NCBI GenBank assembly: GCA_002762985.1
Contig: PCXZ01000032.1
Coordinates: 18,589-82,588, forward strand
DNA length: 64,000 nucleotides
Direction of reading: 5' to 3'
Source: Candidatus Woesearchaeota archaeon CG10_big_fil_rev_8_21_14_0_10_44_13
GTDB lineage: Archaea > Nanobdellota > Nanobdellia > Woesearchaeales > UBA12501
Numbering within the stretch: position 1 is the stretch's first letter; each line of letters begins with the position of its first letter. A program made the position numbers and the translations under genes. This document shows positions 1 to 9,545 of the stretch, piece by piece. Under the pieces are notes generated by a model. The model saw nothing but the letters and a program-made list of their open reading frames with translations, did not search any database and was not told the DNA's origin.

Positions 1-20
1 CTAAGATTGTTCTGCTGCAT
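1..20 (-). CDS. Possible start of a gene running off the left edge
   Basis: On the minus strand an ATG at 20-18 opens a frame (MQQNNL...) that stays open to the window edge. A GAGG ribosome-site-like element lies at 32-29, nine bases upstream, and a TATA-like TTATAAAG lies at about 88-82. Only six codons are visible, so the product cannot be named and the call rests on the start signals alone. Confidence 0.25.
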
Positions 21-136
21 TTTTCTTGCCTCAGCAGCGCATGCAAGGTCCTGGCAAGCCAGCTATTCCCTGCATATTGGCTTTATAAGAGAAAATAAGG
101 GGGTTGTTTAAAAAGGTTTTTGTTTTATGTGAAGAA

Positions 137-913
137 TTATCGGCCTGCAAATCTTTGATGCATGTCCCTCATCTCTTTAAGCTGAGGCATGCTGTATGGC
201 TTCTCTTTTCCCTTGATGTCAAAAACGACATAAGGCCCCTTAAGTCCTGTATCGACATGGCCTGTCACAAATTCACCCATCCTGAAAAATCCCGGAAAAT
301 CTTCAACTTTTGTTTTCCCATCACCATCTACGATCAAAGAACCATAGAGATGATTGGCTGCAGCATCTATTATCGGCGCATGTGTTGCGACGAGGACTAA
401 GGCGTTTTTGCCGATCTTTCCTGAACCTCTCTCAATCTCTTCATTTACTCCTTCTATCACTGCGTCAAGAACACCATAAGCGAATCTGGCCATGACTGGA
501 AGATTAGGCTCGTCTGTCCTGGGCCTGTAGAAATCCAAAAGCAGGACTTCCCTGTACTTATCAGCCACTTCGATTTTGTCATCTGAAAAGGGAGGCAATT
601 TTTCTGATGCCCAGTTGACGCCTGCAAAACCAAGGCTGGACTTTTCTGCCAAAGTAACCAATCCAGAATCGTTTATATTGTATTTTGCGCCTGCAAGCAT
701 CATCTCTACAGTCCTATGTGTCCTTAAGAACTCAGATTTAGCTGCATGAATATGAGAATAATGAGGATAAGCGCCTATGACACTCTTTCCTATCTCGTAA
801 CACTCGACTTTGCCTTCTTGAGATAGGTCTACCTTCTTATCGTCGTCGCTGCCAGCAACAACGCTTTTTTTCTCCTTTTTCCCGTGCCTTGTTATAAGCA
901 AATCTATTGACAT
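137..913 (-). CDS. Histidine phosphatase family protein
   Basis: This 258-residue protein begins with the phosphoglycerate-mutase-like signature LLITRHGK, where the histidine is the phospho-acceptor of the family. A second catalytic-type histidine sits in LVATHAP near residue 178. Family members remove phosphate from small molecules or proteins; the substrate cannot be read from the sequence. The start is supported by a GGTGG ribosome site at 922-918 on the minus strand, and a TATA box lies at 957-947. The protein is cytoplasmic, with no signal peptide or membrane segment. It is followed on the same strand by nothing recognisable up to the left edge except a possible partial gene. The family call is firm, the specific role open. 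Confidence 0.85.
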   Translation of the reverse strand: MSIDLLITRHGKKEKKSVVAGSDDDKKVDLSQEGKVECYEIGKSVIGAYPHYSHIHAAKSEFLRTHRTVEMMLAGAKYNINDSGLVTLAEKSSLGFAGVNWASEKLPPFSDDKIEVADKYREVLLLDFYRPRTDEPNLPVMARFAYGVLDAVIEGVNEEIERGSGKIGKNALVLVATHAPIIDAAANHLYGSLIVDGDGKTKVEDFPGFFRMGEFVTGHVDTGLKGPYVVFDIKGKEKPYSMPQLKEMRDMHQRFAGR

Positions 914-946
914 TCGACCACCTTATGGGGATTATAAAGAAGAACT

Positions 947-957
947 AATATATAAAT
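947..957 (-). promoter_or_regulatory. TATA box for the histidine phosphatase gene
   Basis: Read on the minus strand the sequence is ATTTATATATT, about 40 nt before the ATG at 913. This leaves room for a short leader carrying the GGTGG ribosome site. Confidence 0.5.
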
Positions 958-997
958 CTTTCGGTTTTTAACTACTTAATAGTGGTTATTATCTAGT

Positions 998-1531
998 TTA
1001 TTTAGCCTTAAACTCCTCCAAAACCTCGTAAACAGGCCCTCCTGGCGCAAGCGTGCTCTTTATCAGCTTGAATGAATCCACCCTGAAATTGACTTTCTTA
1101 ACATCCATCCTCTTCAGGCCCCCTATCAGGGCTTTCTTGTCCTTGATGAATTTTACCCTTGCCAATGTAAGGTGCGGATGGAATCTTTCCTCTTTTTGGA
1201 ACATGCCTTCGAGGCTTCCCTCGATCTGCTGCTGCAGGGCATTTATCTTTTCCTTAGGCTCCAATCCGATCCATGCTGCCCTTATGTAATCTTCAGAAGG
1301 GAAAACGCCTGCATCGCTTAAGTTTGCAGTGAATGCATCGAACTTTATCCTGCTGAGCCTTGACTTCAGCTCCCCAACCAGTTTCTCATCAACCTCCCCG
1401 AGAAACTTCAGTGTGAGATGGAATTCCCTCGTGAAACCCAGGCCGGGATCAGTCTTCTTCAGCGCAGCCTGCTGCCTCTTAAGCTCATTCTCCGCCTCTT
1501 CTGAAACATCAAAAGCCATGAATAATCTCAT
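998..1531 (-). CDS. thpR: RNA 2',3'-cyclic phosphodiesterase (LigT/ThpR)
   Basis: The 177-residue protein has both HxTx motifs of the 2H phosphoesterase superfamily: HLTL in FHLTLKFLGEV and HLTL in FHPHLTLARVKF, in the usual half-and-half spacing. ThpR enzymes hydrolyse 2',3'-cyclic phosphate ends of RNA to 2'-phosphates and can reverse-ligate tRNA halves made by the archaeal splicing endonuclease, which fits a genome with intron-containing tRNAs. Its length matches the family. A GAGGTG ribosome site lies five bases before the ATG at 1531; an in-frame ATG at 1519 is a less likely alternative start. Confidence 0.92.
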   Translation of the reverse strand: MRLFMAFDVSEEAENELKRQQAALKKTDPGLGFTREFHLTLKFLGEVDEKLVGELKSRLSRIKFDAFTANLSDAGVFPSEDYIRAAWIGLEPKEKINALQQQIEGSLEGMFQKEERFHPHLTLARVKFIKDKKALIGGLKRMDVKKVNFRVDSFKLIKSTLAPGGPVYEVLEEFKAK

Positions 1532-1630
1532 GCCTGCACCTCAGCAAAATCTTAGTCAAAATATCAATAAAAAAAAGAAGAAAAAAAGTCAATATAAATA
1601 TTTGGTTTCTGCCGAATAGCTTCAGCTTAT

Positions 1631-2020
1631 CTAGCCGGATTCTTCTTCGCCGAAATCCTCTTCTTCAGAGGGCTCCTCTTGCTCGCCTTGTTCAGGCTTA
1701 GGGGCTTCTGACTCGTCGCCGAAGTTCTCTGAGTCCTCTGGCTGCTGCTGTTCTGCTTCCTCAGATTTAGCTTCGCCTGAAGATTCTCCTACCACTTCAG
1801 CAAAACCGACTTTTCTCAGGACTTTGGTTATCCTTATCCTGACTTCCTGGCCTTCTTTTGTTCCAGGCACAAAAAGCACAAAGCCGTTCTTCTTTGCTAT
1901 TCCGTCTCCTTTCTCTCCGACTGCCTCTATCTTCACGTCCAATTCGTCGCCCACTTTCACAGGCGCAAAACTTGTTCCGAATCCTCCTCTTCCCCTGAAT
2001 CCTCCTCTATCTCTATCCAT
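1631..2020 (-). CDS. TRAM-domain RNA-binding protein with acidic tail
   Basis: The protein has three visible parts: a short Gly/Arg-rich N-terminus (RDRGGFRGRGGFG), a single TRAM domain (VKVGDELDVKIEAVGEKGDG through VLRKVGFAEVV, about residues 20-80), and a Glu-rich, disordered-looking acidic tail. Small stand-alone TRAM proteins are common in archaea and act as RNA-binding proteins or RNA chaperones. I place the start at 2020 (MDRDRGG) because an AGGTGG ribosome site lies about 12 bases upstream; a longer frame begins at 2059 but adds a segment with no similarity to the family. It is divergent from the RNase P p30 gene. Confidence 0.82.
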   Translation of the reverse strand: MDRDRGGFRGRGGFGTSFAPVKVGDELDVKIEAVGEKGDGIAKKNGFVLFVPGTKEGQEVRIRITKVLRKVGFAEVVGESSGEAKSEEAEQQQPEDSENFGDESEAPKPEQGEQEEPSEEEDFGEEESG

Positions 2021-2154
2021 ATTTAATTCCACCTTTTGGCTTATTTTCAATCTACGCAAAATACAATAATAATGCGTATTTTCCCTATTAGAGGTTATTT
2101 ATTTATAAATATAGTGATTAACGGCTTATTGGAGCCATTATCAAAAGCCAAAAC

Positions 2155-2165
2155 AATTATAAAAC
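2155..2165 (+). promoter_or_regulatory. TATA box of a leaderless RNase P p30 transcript
   Basis: AATTATAAAAC is centred about 27 nt before the ATG at 2186, the spacing expected for an archaeal leaderless message. This also helps choose the start codon. Confidence 0.5.
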
Positions 2166-2185
2166 ACTGCCTCTTCTTGCAGCTT

Positions 2186-2836
2186 ATGATTGACATAGTG
2201 GTCCCAAGGGATAATGAAGAGAAGCTTGCTGCAATGGCAGAAAGGCTCGGTTTTTCCAGCCTATGCCTCCTTTATGAAAGGATTGATACAGTCAGGAATG
2301 GGCAGATTGAGAAGCTGAAAAAGAAGTTCAAGATAAGATTATACATCGGCGCTGCAGGAAATGCAAATGCTGACATAATCTTCTGCGACATCTCGAAAAA
2401 TGACATAAATGAAGTCGTGCAGAACAGGAAGATTGATGTCCTTTTCGGTTTTGAAAGCCTGAGAATGAAAGACAGGCTGAAGCAGAGGAGCTCTGGCCTT
2501 GATCCCGTGCTGTGCAAGATCATGGCAGAGAAGAAGAAGATCTACTGCATAGATTTCGGAAGGATCCTTGGCATGGGCAAAGAGACAAAAGCATCGGTCT
2601 TGGCAAGGCTGAAGCAGAATATAATGCTCTGCAGGAAATTCAGGATAGAGATTGCTATCGCATCATTCGCCTCTTTCCCTCTGAGGATGAGGAACCATGC
2701 AGACGTGCTCGGGTTCCTTGCTGCCCTCGGCCATGACGACGGCAAAGGCCCTTTCGAGGCCATCGATAAGAGGATAATCCTTAATAAGAAGAAGAAGGAA
2801 GGCAAGGTCATTATGGAGGGTGTTGAGAGGGATTGA
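2186..2836 (+). CDS. rnp3: RNase P protein component 3 (p30/Rpp30 family)
   Basis: The 216-residue protein reads MIDIVVPRDNEEKL at the N-terminus, a typical beta-strand opening of the PHP-like p30 fold. It contains the family-typical core ending in RSSGLDPVLCKIMAEKKK and the late segment ASFASFPLRMRNHADVLGFL. It is one of the protein subunits of archaeal RNase P, which matures tRNA 5' ends. The reading frame is open for 50 codons upstream, but that part is AT-rich and unlike the family, and the TATA box at 2155-2165 makes the ATG at 2186 the natural leaderless start. The C-terminus is Lys-rich. Confidence 0.88.
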   Translation: MIDIVVPRDNEEKLAAMAERLGFSSLCLLYERIDTVRNGQIEKLKKKFKIRLYIGAAGNANADIIFCDISKNDINEVVQNRKIDVLFGFESLRMKDRLKQRSSGLDPVLCKIMAEKKKIYCIDFGRILGMGKETKASVLARLKQNIMLCRKFRIEIAIASFASFPLRMRNHADVLGFLAALGHDDGKGPFEAIDKRIILNKKKKEGKVIMEGVERD

Positions 2837-3226
2837 ATATGTTGATTTGATTGTTTTATATTTTATTGTTCTAAATCATTCTTTTTTACACCACGACACC
2901 CTCAACAGAAAATCTGCGGATTTTTTTAGTTGATTTGTTTCAAAATCAGCAATCCATTCGCACAGGGGGGTTTCATCCATTCGCACCGCCATCAAGGAGG
3001 GTATCCTCACTTCGTTCGGAAGCCCCATTCCGTACGCTTCTTTTTCTTGCACAATTCTCTGAAAAGATCCTTTCGAGATGATTGAATTATTCGGACCACT
3101 CCGAGCGCAGCGAGGATGTAGTTCTTGATGGAGGGGTCAAGGAACAAGACCCCTGATAGAAACCTTTTTAAATAAAAATATTAACTTAAACCTAAAATCA
3201 GGGCAAATAACAAAAAAGGGGCTAAA
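2837..3226 (+). other. Intergenic region with short repeats and hairpins
   Basis: No gene is seen in this 390-base stretch. It holds a 12-bp direct repeat ATCCATTCGCAC at 2952-2963 and 2975-2986. A 7-bp inverted repeat AGGGGTC/GACCCCT lies at 3132-3138 and 3148-3154. A CTTCGTTCGGAAG hairpin and a GAGCGCAGCGAG motif occur too; related motifs recur at 46.1 kb and at the right edge. The promoter of the next gene is at the right end. Confidence 0.5.
3165..3177 (+). promoter_or_regulatory. TATA box for the first large surface-protein gene
   Basis: TTTTTAAATAAAA lies about 56 nt before the ATG at 3227. The identical 13-mer occurs at 14308-14320, about 50 nt before the second giant gene, so the two genes probably share promoter type. 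Confidence 0.55.
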
Positions 3227-6200
3227 ATGCTGAATAAGAAGCTTTTCGTATTTCTATCGGTCCTAGTTCTTGGCGTATTTTCAGCAGAGATTGTCTGGGC
3301 AGGCCAGGTATTAACTGCAACTGTCAACATAGATGATAATGGTTATGCGACCACTAATGATATGGTTGCGCCAGCTACAGCGGGCTGGGTGACTTATGCA
3401 ATAAATTTAAACGGAAATCCTACTGTATTAGGTGAGCTGAGGATTAAGATAACAAATGCAGGATGCTTTAATGTAAGGAATATATATTACATAAGCGGGA
3501 GCATGACCTCTGCAGTTGATGGGGTTGTGAGAACAATCTGCAATGCAGGACAGGGCGGAAATCCGAGTGAAGTCGCAATCGCGCTCATCCCAAACATGGC
3601 AGTTACAAGTGTGCTCTTCGACATCAAGAATGATCTTGGAGCCGCATTAGAGGCTGTTCCGGTCCCATGCGCCACAGGATTATGGTGCATGCTTTCTTAT
3701 ACTAAAACTGCAACTGGTGATACTTGTTATTCATGCAGTGAATGCCCGACAAGCGGCTGTATCTGCGCAGCTAGCTCAAGCTGTAGTGGTTCAGGCCCAT
3801 CAGGTACATGTGCGTCTAGAAGTTTTGACAATGAATATACTTATACTTCATCATATAGCACTTGCACTGCAGCACCAACATCGGATATGAATAGTGAGAG
3901 GTTCATATTGAAATGGACGTCTGCAGTTGACAGGGACAGCGACGGCTACACTACAGTCGATGACTGCAATGATGCTGACCCCACAGTCTATCCGAATGCG
4001 CCGGACATCTGCGACGGCAAGGTGAATGCCCAGCGATGGAGCCCAGTAGATGATGACAATCCAGGTGAAGTGCTTCATTGCGAAGCTCAAGTGGCCCAAA
4101 AGGATGTAGGTTGTGATGTTGATGGGGATAAATACTGCGATAAGAACAAGAACGTGAGCCTGTTATGGCTTGCACAATGCTCGCAAGGCACTGGAGAAGA
4201 AAGATTAGTCTCTGGCTGCTGCTATAATACCTTGGGGTGGTATAAACAGGTGACAGTGAAAACTGCAATCGCAAGCGTATACAACAAGCTCCTTCAGCAT
4301 GATGCAGCCCTCAAAAGCGTATTAGGGAACCCCCCCACTCCTGAACAGCTTACGCAATACTTCCAGAACAGGAAGAAATTATTCTGGGCGGCAAAGAAGA
4401 CCATCTTAGGGGCAACACCCGTTGAGGTCCATATGGCAAGAGGCAATGATTGTGATGATTCAAAATCATATATCAATCCTGATGCGGAAGAAAAATGCTA
4501 TGTTGATAATGATGAAGAGGAGAAAGACGATGATTGCGATGACGGCACTAATACATTGCCGATAATAACCCATTGGGATGATTCGCCTTACACTGGCATA
4601 AATGAGGGGTGCGAGGACAGCAGCCAGACTGACTGCGAATATTCCTCAGAGGGGGATATTGAAACAGCATCTAATGACATAGCGAGGCTCCCGTCAAACA
4701 GGTATTGGATAGGGTTCAGGGATGGAGATGGATCCTGCTGCGGAAACAACACCTACACGCCGGGCACAGTCATAGGCGGCTACACCTACACTACTCCTAA
4801 TGAGTTTTTCATCTGGAACCCAGGCAACACAAACCCATTGATGTACAGCTATTCAGCATGCTTTGATTCTGTTCCTGTGAGAAACAATGGGGACACTGCG
4901 ATGAATCTCCTTTATTTCAGCTATTTCTGCGAGACCCCTGAAGGAGGCGGATCGCCTACAGGATGCATATTCCTCAACTCAGGCATACCATATTTCCAGA
5001 GGATCACGAGAGTGGGTTCTGTCATGATACCCAGTCCTGTTGCAAGCCCGATTGAAGTAGATGAGGGCATTGTATATACATTGCATGCAAATGTGACCCT
5101 TCTGACAAGCGATCCTACTATTGCCGGTGAACTCAATTATTTCGAGATTGAAGAGGGATTGGAAGAGGGAGGGATAATGGGTCCTCCTAACCCCACAAAC
5201 ATAGGGATAGCAGGCGGTGAAGGCTCGAAGATAATAGAATACAATTATACTGTTCCGGAAAGACCTGAAGGCCATAAGATAAAACAGGTCAGGTTTTCCC
5301 TGGATATTGTCGGCTCTACTGAAGTCATAATGAATGATGTGAAATTCTACAAGCCCTATTACAAGAAGATGCTCAACCTGAACGGCACATTCTATACATG
5401 CGACCTTGAGCCAGAAAGCGTATTCTGGAGCCAGATGGACACGAGAGCCAGCATGAATCCATTGGGGGTCTATCCATTGCTTGCATCCCAATATCTCAAA
5501 GTGCATTACACTGATCAGAGGACAGTCAAAAACTACAGCTGCCCTGTTGTCGGCAATAATTTCTGCTCATATGCTGGCGGCTGGAAGAAGAACGTCGACG
5601 GGATAAGCGACAATAACCTCAGCAAGATACCTGAAGAAGAGAGGCTTATGAAAGACGGAGGATATTTCAAGGAATTCTACATGAAGGAAGACTGCTGCCC
5701 CGTCGGATATTGCTGGGATGGGACAAAATGCGATAATGGCAACCATAAGTTTGTCGGAGTCCATATTGCCAATGCGACCATATATAATGATGCTGCAGAG
5801 AAGGACGAGAAGAGGCATTACAAGTGCGTTGATGGGTTCTGGCAGAACGCCACATTGAAGACAGACCAGTTCAACATGACTACAGGCTACTGCGGCGAAT
5901 ACCAGTGCCTGTACAAGCCGGCAGAAGGCAGCTCATTGTGCGTGAACAACGGAAATTATACATTTGATGATTATTGCCTGATGGGAACATGGACAAGCAG
6001 GACAAACCTTGTCGCCATGCAGCTCATAGACCTTGTGCAGAAAGACGGCTCAGGGGAATATGTCATTTTCTGCGACAGCTTTGAAACTGCATTGAATGAT
6101 TATGATTACACTGACCCGCTCATAGGGCCCATACTCCAATTCATCGTAGGCGAAGGAGGAAGCAGCGGAGAGACTCCTTTCTTTGACTGCGGGTTCGGAG

Positions 6201-7057
6201 AGAACGGATGCACGAATAATTTCTGCGTGCTGAAGTATGTGAACAAGGATAACATCGAGAAGGTGGTCTTTGGCACATCGCTCAATCTGCCGATAAATGT
6301 CACAAGGGACGACCCGAGATATGACCTTTCATTCCTAAGGCTGCTCGGTTTTGAAGCCATGAACATAATCCCAGGCGAGGATGTAATAGACCACTACAAT
6401 TACTGCGACGGTGTCATGGCCCAGCAGAGAGAAGGTTACCTCGGATGCAGGCATCCTTCCCCGGGAAATAATGATTATGCTGAGAATGAGGATAATGATG
6501 TATGGTATGATATGAGGACGCAGAGCATCATATACTCTGTCCAGAAGGTGAACTTGGGGAGGTATAGCGCATGGGAATCATTCATAAGTTTCCTCAAAAA
6601 GCCTTTCACAAGGATAATAAACGCCATAACAAGCATAACATCAAGCAAATACAACAGGGCGGATTACTCTTTCGTCAAGAACATAGGCAAGTTCAGGAGG
6701 CTTTACATAAATGACCATTTCACGGGCGGGTTCAGGAGCGTAAAGGGTGTAATTGAGCAGGTAGGGGTCGAGACTGCCATGGTGGTCGATTATTACAAGA
6801 TCGGTGTTGACATCTGCAAGAAAGTGATCGATTACAACACGAAGTATTCCACTGCGTGCCAGCACGGCCCGATATACTGCCCTATGACCTGCGAACCCAT
6901 GGTGAATTCGACAGACACATGGAGCTTCAGGATAGAAAGCAAGGATGAGACTGCTTTTGAGCTTTGGCCTGATCTCACTTCCAAGATAAGAATCACAGGA
7001 GATGAAGTCAAAGCGCCGAATTCCCCGTCAAGCGCAGGGGATTTGGGCTACAATTAA
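3227..7057 (+). CDS. Large secreted Cys-rich protein with MopE-type calcium-binding repeats
   Basis: This 1276-residue protein starts with a class I signal peptide (MLNKKLFVFLSVLVLGVFSA). Near residues 235-264 it carries a MopE-type module (DRDSDGYTTVDDCNDADP followed by PDICDG), and a second, degenerate one lies around residues 405-440 (NDCDDSKSYINPDAEEKC). Such Asp/Cys-rich modules bind calcium and are disulfide-stabilised in secreted bacterial and archaeal proteins. The rest is rich in Cys and in N-x-S/T sites, without a family I recognise, and there is no clear C-terminal membrane anchor. It is first in a run of surface-protein genes and is followed after 29 nt by a related gene. Secretion and surface location are well supported; the role (adhesin, sheath or scaffold) is inferred. 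Confidence 0.8.
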   Translation: MLNKKLFVFLSVLVLGVFSAEIVWAGQVLTATVNIDDNGYATTNDMVAPATAGWVTYAINLNGNPTVLGELRIKITNAGCFNVRNIYYISGSMTSAVDGVVRTICNAGQGGNPSEVAIALIPNMAVTSVLFDIKNDLGAALEAVPVPCATGLWCMLSYTKTATGDTCYSCSECPTSGCICAASSSCSGSGPSGTCASRSFDNEYTYTSSYSTCTAAPTSDMNSERFILKWTSAVDRDSDGYTTVDDCNDADPTVYPNAPDICDGKVNAQRWSPVDDDNPGEVLHCEAQVAQKDVGCDVDGDKYCDKNKNVSLLWLAQCSQGTGEERLVSGCCYNTLGWYKQVTVKTAIASVYNKLLQHDAALKSVLGNPPTPEQLTQYFQNRKKLFWAAKKTILGATPVEVHMARGNDCDDSKSYINPDAEEKCYVDNDEEEKDDDCDDGTNTLPIITHWDDSPYTGINEGCEDSSQTDCEYSSEGDIETASNDIARLPSNRYWIGFRDGDGSCCGNNTYTPGTVIGGYTYTTPNEFFIWNPGNTNPLMYSYSACFDSVPVRNNGDTAMNLLYFSYFCETPEGGGSPTGCIFLNSGIPYFQRITRVGSVMIPSPVASPIEVDEGIVYTLHANVTLLTSDPTIAGELNYFEIEEGLEEGGIMGPPNPTNIGIAGGEGSKIIEYNYTVPERPEGHKIKQVRFSLDIVGSTEVIMNDVKFYKPYYKKMLNLNGTFYTCDLEPESVFWSQMDTRASMNPLGVYPLLASQYLKVHYTDQRTVKNYSCPVVGNNFCSYAGGWKKNVDGISDNNLSKIPEEERLMKDGGYFKEFYMKEDCCPVGYCWDGTKCDNGNHKFVGVHIANATIYNDAAEKDEKRHYKCVDGFWQNATLKTDQFNMTTGYCGEYQCLYKPAEGSSLCVNNGNYTFDDYCLMGTWTSRTNLVAMQLIDLVQKDGSGEYVIFCDSFETALNDYDYTDPLIGPILQFIVGEGGSSGETPFFDCGFGENGCTNNFCVLKYVNKDNIEKVVFGTSLNLPINVTRDDPRYDLSFLRLLGFEAMNIIPGEDVIDHYNYCDGVMAQQREGYLGCRHPSPGNNDYAENEDNDVWYDMRTQSIIYSVQKVNLGRYSAWESFISFLKKPFTRIINAITSITSSKYNRADYSFVKNIGKFRRLYINDHFTGGFRSVKGVIEQVGVETAMVVDYYKIGVDICKKVIDYNTKYSTACQHGPIYCPMTCEPMVNSTDTWSFRIESKDETAFELWPDLTSKIRITGDEVKAPNSPSSAGDLGYN

Positions 7058-7086
7058 AAAAAGTTTAGAAGAAGATGAGGCATGAT

Positions 7087-9510
7087 ATGAAACAAAAATT
7101 TGTTTTGTTCTTTGTCATAGTAATCGCGGCCATGATGGCCCCCGCTGCCAGCGGGGTTAAAGTCAGCATGGGAAGCTGCGATGAATTGGTCGCTTTCTCA
7201 GGAAGTTTCTGCTCAGACAGCCAGACATGCTTGGGTTATGATCAAGAAGCAATAGACCCTGATGTTTATGTCCCTTGCCCAAAAGGCACATCATGCGTAT
7301 CTGATGAAACAGTAAACAGCATTGCGGGCTGCTATTGCGATGATAATGATGGAGATTTCCATTGCGGCACGATAGATGATTGTGATGATGCTCAGCCGGC
7401 AGCATATACCGGCAATCCGGAAGTCTGCGGTGACGGGATTGACAATGACTGCGATGGCAGTATTGATGAGAAGTGTGTGTGTAACGACGGCGAAACAAAA
7501 GAAGTGACTTGCGGGGATTTTGGAGAGTGTGTGAGGACTGCAACGCTCACATGTGAAAATCACCAATGGGGTGAATGCGTGCCTGGAACTCCTGCAGATG
7601 AAGCATTGACGCCGTGCGATGGCCTTGATAATGACTGTGATGGAAAGACAGATGAAAATCTTGATCTAGATAATGACGGATATACGACATGCGATATCCC
7701 TTCTAATATAAACAAGGACTGCAATGACAATGATAACAGGATACACCCATTTGCGCAAGAGGTCTGCGACCAATTAGTGGATTATGACTGTGATAGCCTT
7801 GTCAAATTCAGGGATCCGGACTGCCATTATTACATCCTTAAACCAATAATATTCAACATAACCCTCTCGGAAGAGATCATAATGAAAGATATGATAGCTT
7901 TCACATGGGATTTCGGTGATGGCACTGTTTTCGGGACGCCTTATGTAGATGAGGCATTGCCTGCTCAGCATTCATACTTTTCTATAGGGGATGATGATGG
8001 AGGATATACAATCATATTCAGGATGATGGACAAGTATTTCAACATCTACACTGCTACGCAAGATATAAGGATCGAGCTTTCCCCTGAAGGGGGCATCTGC
8101 GGAAGCAAATGGGACTGCGATGGCGGCTATTGCAATCCTGAAGGGATATGCTCGACGCCAAACTGCACAGATATGTGGATGAATGGTGATGAGACAGATG
8201 TCGATTGCGGAGGGGAATGCAATGACGAGGGAAAAAGATGCGGAATAAGGAAAAAATGCGGTGATGGCAGCGATTGCTTCAGCGGCAACTGCGTAGAAGG
8301 GCAAGTGGGCAAGCAATGCTGGTTCGTCGAAGGCAGCTGCAGGATGGCCCTCAACTGCGAAGATGATGAAGGCTGCGTGTTCTCGGTATCAGACATAAAA
8401 AATGCGCATGTCTCAAGAGACTGCGGCGATACAGGGTACCCATTGAAGATATGCTGCCCAGGCTTGGTGTCTATTGAAAATCCAGCAGCAGGGACACAAT
8501 ATGACTCATTGATGGGTGTTTCCTCATACACTGATGCTCATGCGCAAAAATCAGGTTGCATGGATATGGCAGCTGGCTGCAGCGACGTTTACACTGATAT
8601 TTATGTCAAAAACCCAGAAAATACCCCTGTGACATGCGAATATAATGAAGGGGGATGCCCGTCTGGCATATGTGTGACAGGCATATCTGATTTCACGAAT
8701 GCCCATGTCGGCAGTTGTGATGATTATTATGATAAGATATGCTGCAATGTAGGCGATGTTGAATGCGGAAACGGGTATGTTGAAGGCAGCGAGGTCTGTG
8801 ATGGAACAAGCTTAGGCGGACAGAGCTGCCAGAGCTTGGGCCTTGGAGGAGGAACATTATCCTGCAAACCGGATTGCACAGGCTTTGACACTGCTGGCTG
8901 CGGGAATATTGTTTTTGTGACGAGTGAAGGTTTCAATGGCAATTTGAGATATGCTGCTGCAGAGATAGGCTACATGGACACAAGCGGAAAGGGATTATTA
9001 TCAGCAGATGTGTTATGCAACTACCTGGCAGATGCTGCTGCTGCAACAAAACCTATCCTTGCAGACAGGACATTCAAGGCATGGCTTTCATCATCAAGTG
9101 TGTCTGCTTCAGATAGATTGGCGCATTCACCAAATAGGTATATCCTTGTTGATGGGACAATATTGGTTGCAGATAACTGGAATGGTCTGGTTAGTCTTAC
9201 GCCAATGGCATTTGAAGGCTCTGCAGGGGGCAATTTTGGACCAGGGGCAGGCACATACCTGAAGAATCCGATAAATAAAGACGAGAAAGGCAATGCTGTA
9301 TCGGGTGCAGCAGTGGTATGGACAAATACGATGACTGATGGAACAAAGAAAGAGACCAATCCGAGCAGAACATGTAGTGATTGGACAGATGATGACGTTC
9401 ACGAAGATGGAAGAGTAGGATTAGCATCGAATAAAGATATTAAATGGACAGAAGATAACCAAGAATATGGTTGCTCAAGCACAGCCAGATTATACTGCAT
9501 TTCACAATAA
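7087..9510 (+). CDS. Secreted protein with MopE repeats, PKD-like domain and C-terminal DUF1554 domain
   Basis: The order of parts is: signal peptide (KFVLFFVIVIAAMMAPAASG); several MopE-type repeats between about residues 85 and 245 (PEVCGDGIDNDCDGSIDE, CDGLDNDCDGKTDEN); a PKD-like beta domain containing FTWDFGDGTVF; Cys knots with NGDETDVDCGGEC; two copies of a module ending in KICC; and, from about residue 610, a DUF1554 domain. That last domain begins VFVTSEGFNGNL, continues with KAWLSSSS and YILVDGTILVADNW, and ends RLYCISQ. DUF1554 is known mainly from bacterial lipoproteins and has a C-type-lectin-like appearance, so ligand binding is plausible. An in-frame ATG at 7075 exists; GAGG just before 7087 favours the later start. 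The protein is probably exported and surface-exposed. Confidence 0.8.
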   Translation: MKQKFVLFFVIVIAAMMAPAASGVKVSMGSCDELVAFSGSFCSDSQTCLGYDQEAIDPDVYVPCPKGTSCVSDETVNSIAGCYCDDNDGDFHCGTIDDCDDAQPAAYTGNPEVCGDGIDNDCDGSIDEKCVCNDGETKEVTCGDFGECVRTATLTCENHQWGECVPGTPADEALTPCDGLDNDCDGKTDENLDLDNDGYTTCDIPSNINKDCNDNDNRIHPFAQEVCDQLVDYDCDSLVKFRDPDCHYYILKPIIFNITLSEEIIMKDMIAFTWDFGDGTVFGTPYVDEALPAQHSYFSIGDDDGGYTIIFRMMDKYFNIYTATQDIRIELSPEGGICGSKWDCDGGYCNPEGICSTPNCTDMWMNGDETDVDCGGECNDEGKRCGIRKKCGDGSDCFSGNCVEGQVGKQCWFVEGSCRMALNCEDDEGCVFSVSDIKNAHVSRDCGDTGYPLKICCPGLVSIENPAAGTQYDSLMGVSSYTDAHAQKSGCMDMAAGCSDVYTDIYVKNPENTPVTCEYNEGGCPSGICVTGISDFTNAHVGSCDDYYDKICCNVGDVECGNGYVEGSEVCDGTSLGGQSCQSLGLGGGTLSCKPDCTGFDTAGCGNIVFVTSEGFNGNLRYAAAEIGYMDTSGKGLLSADVLCNYLADAAAATKPILADRTFKAWLSSSSVSASDRLAHSPNRYILVDGTILVADNWNGLVSLTPMAFEGSAGGNFGPGAGTYLKNPINKDEKGNAVSGAAVVWTNTMTDGTKKETNPSRTCSDWTDDDVHEDGRVGLASNKDIKWTEDNQEYGCSSTARLYCISQ

Positions 9511-9545
9511 TAATTCACAATAATAAAAAATATGAGGTGAGAAAA

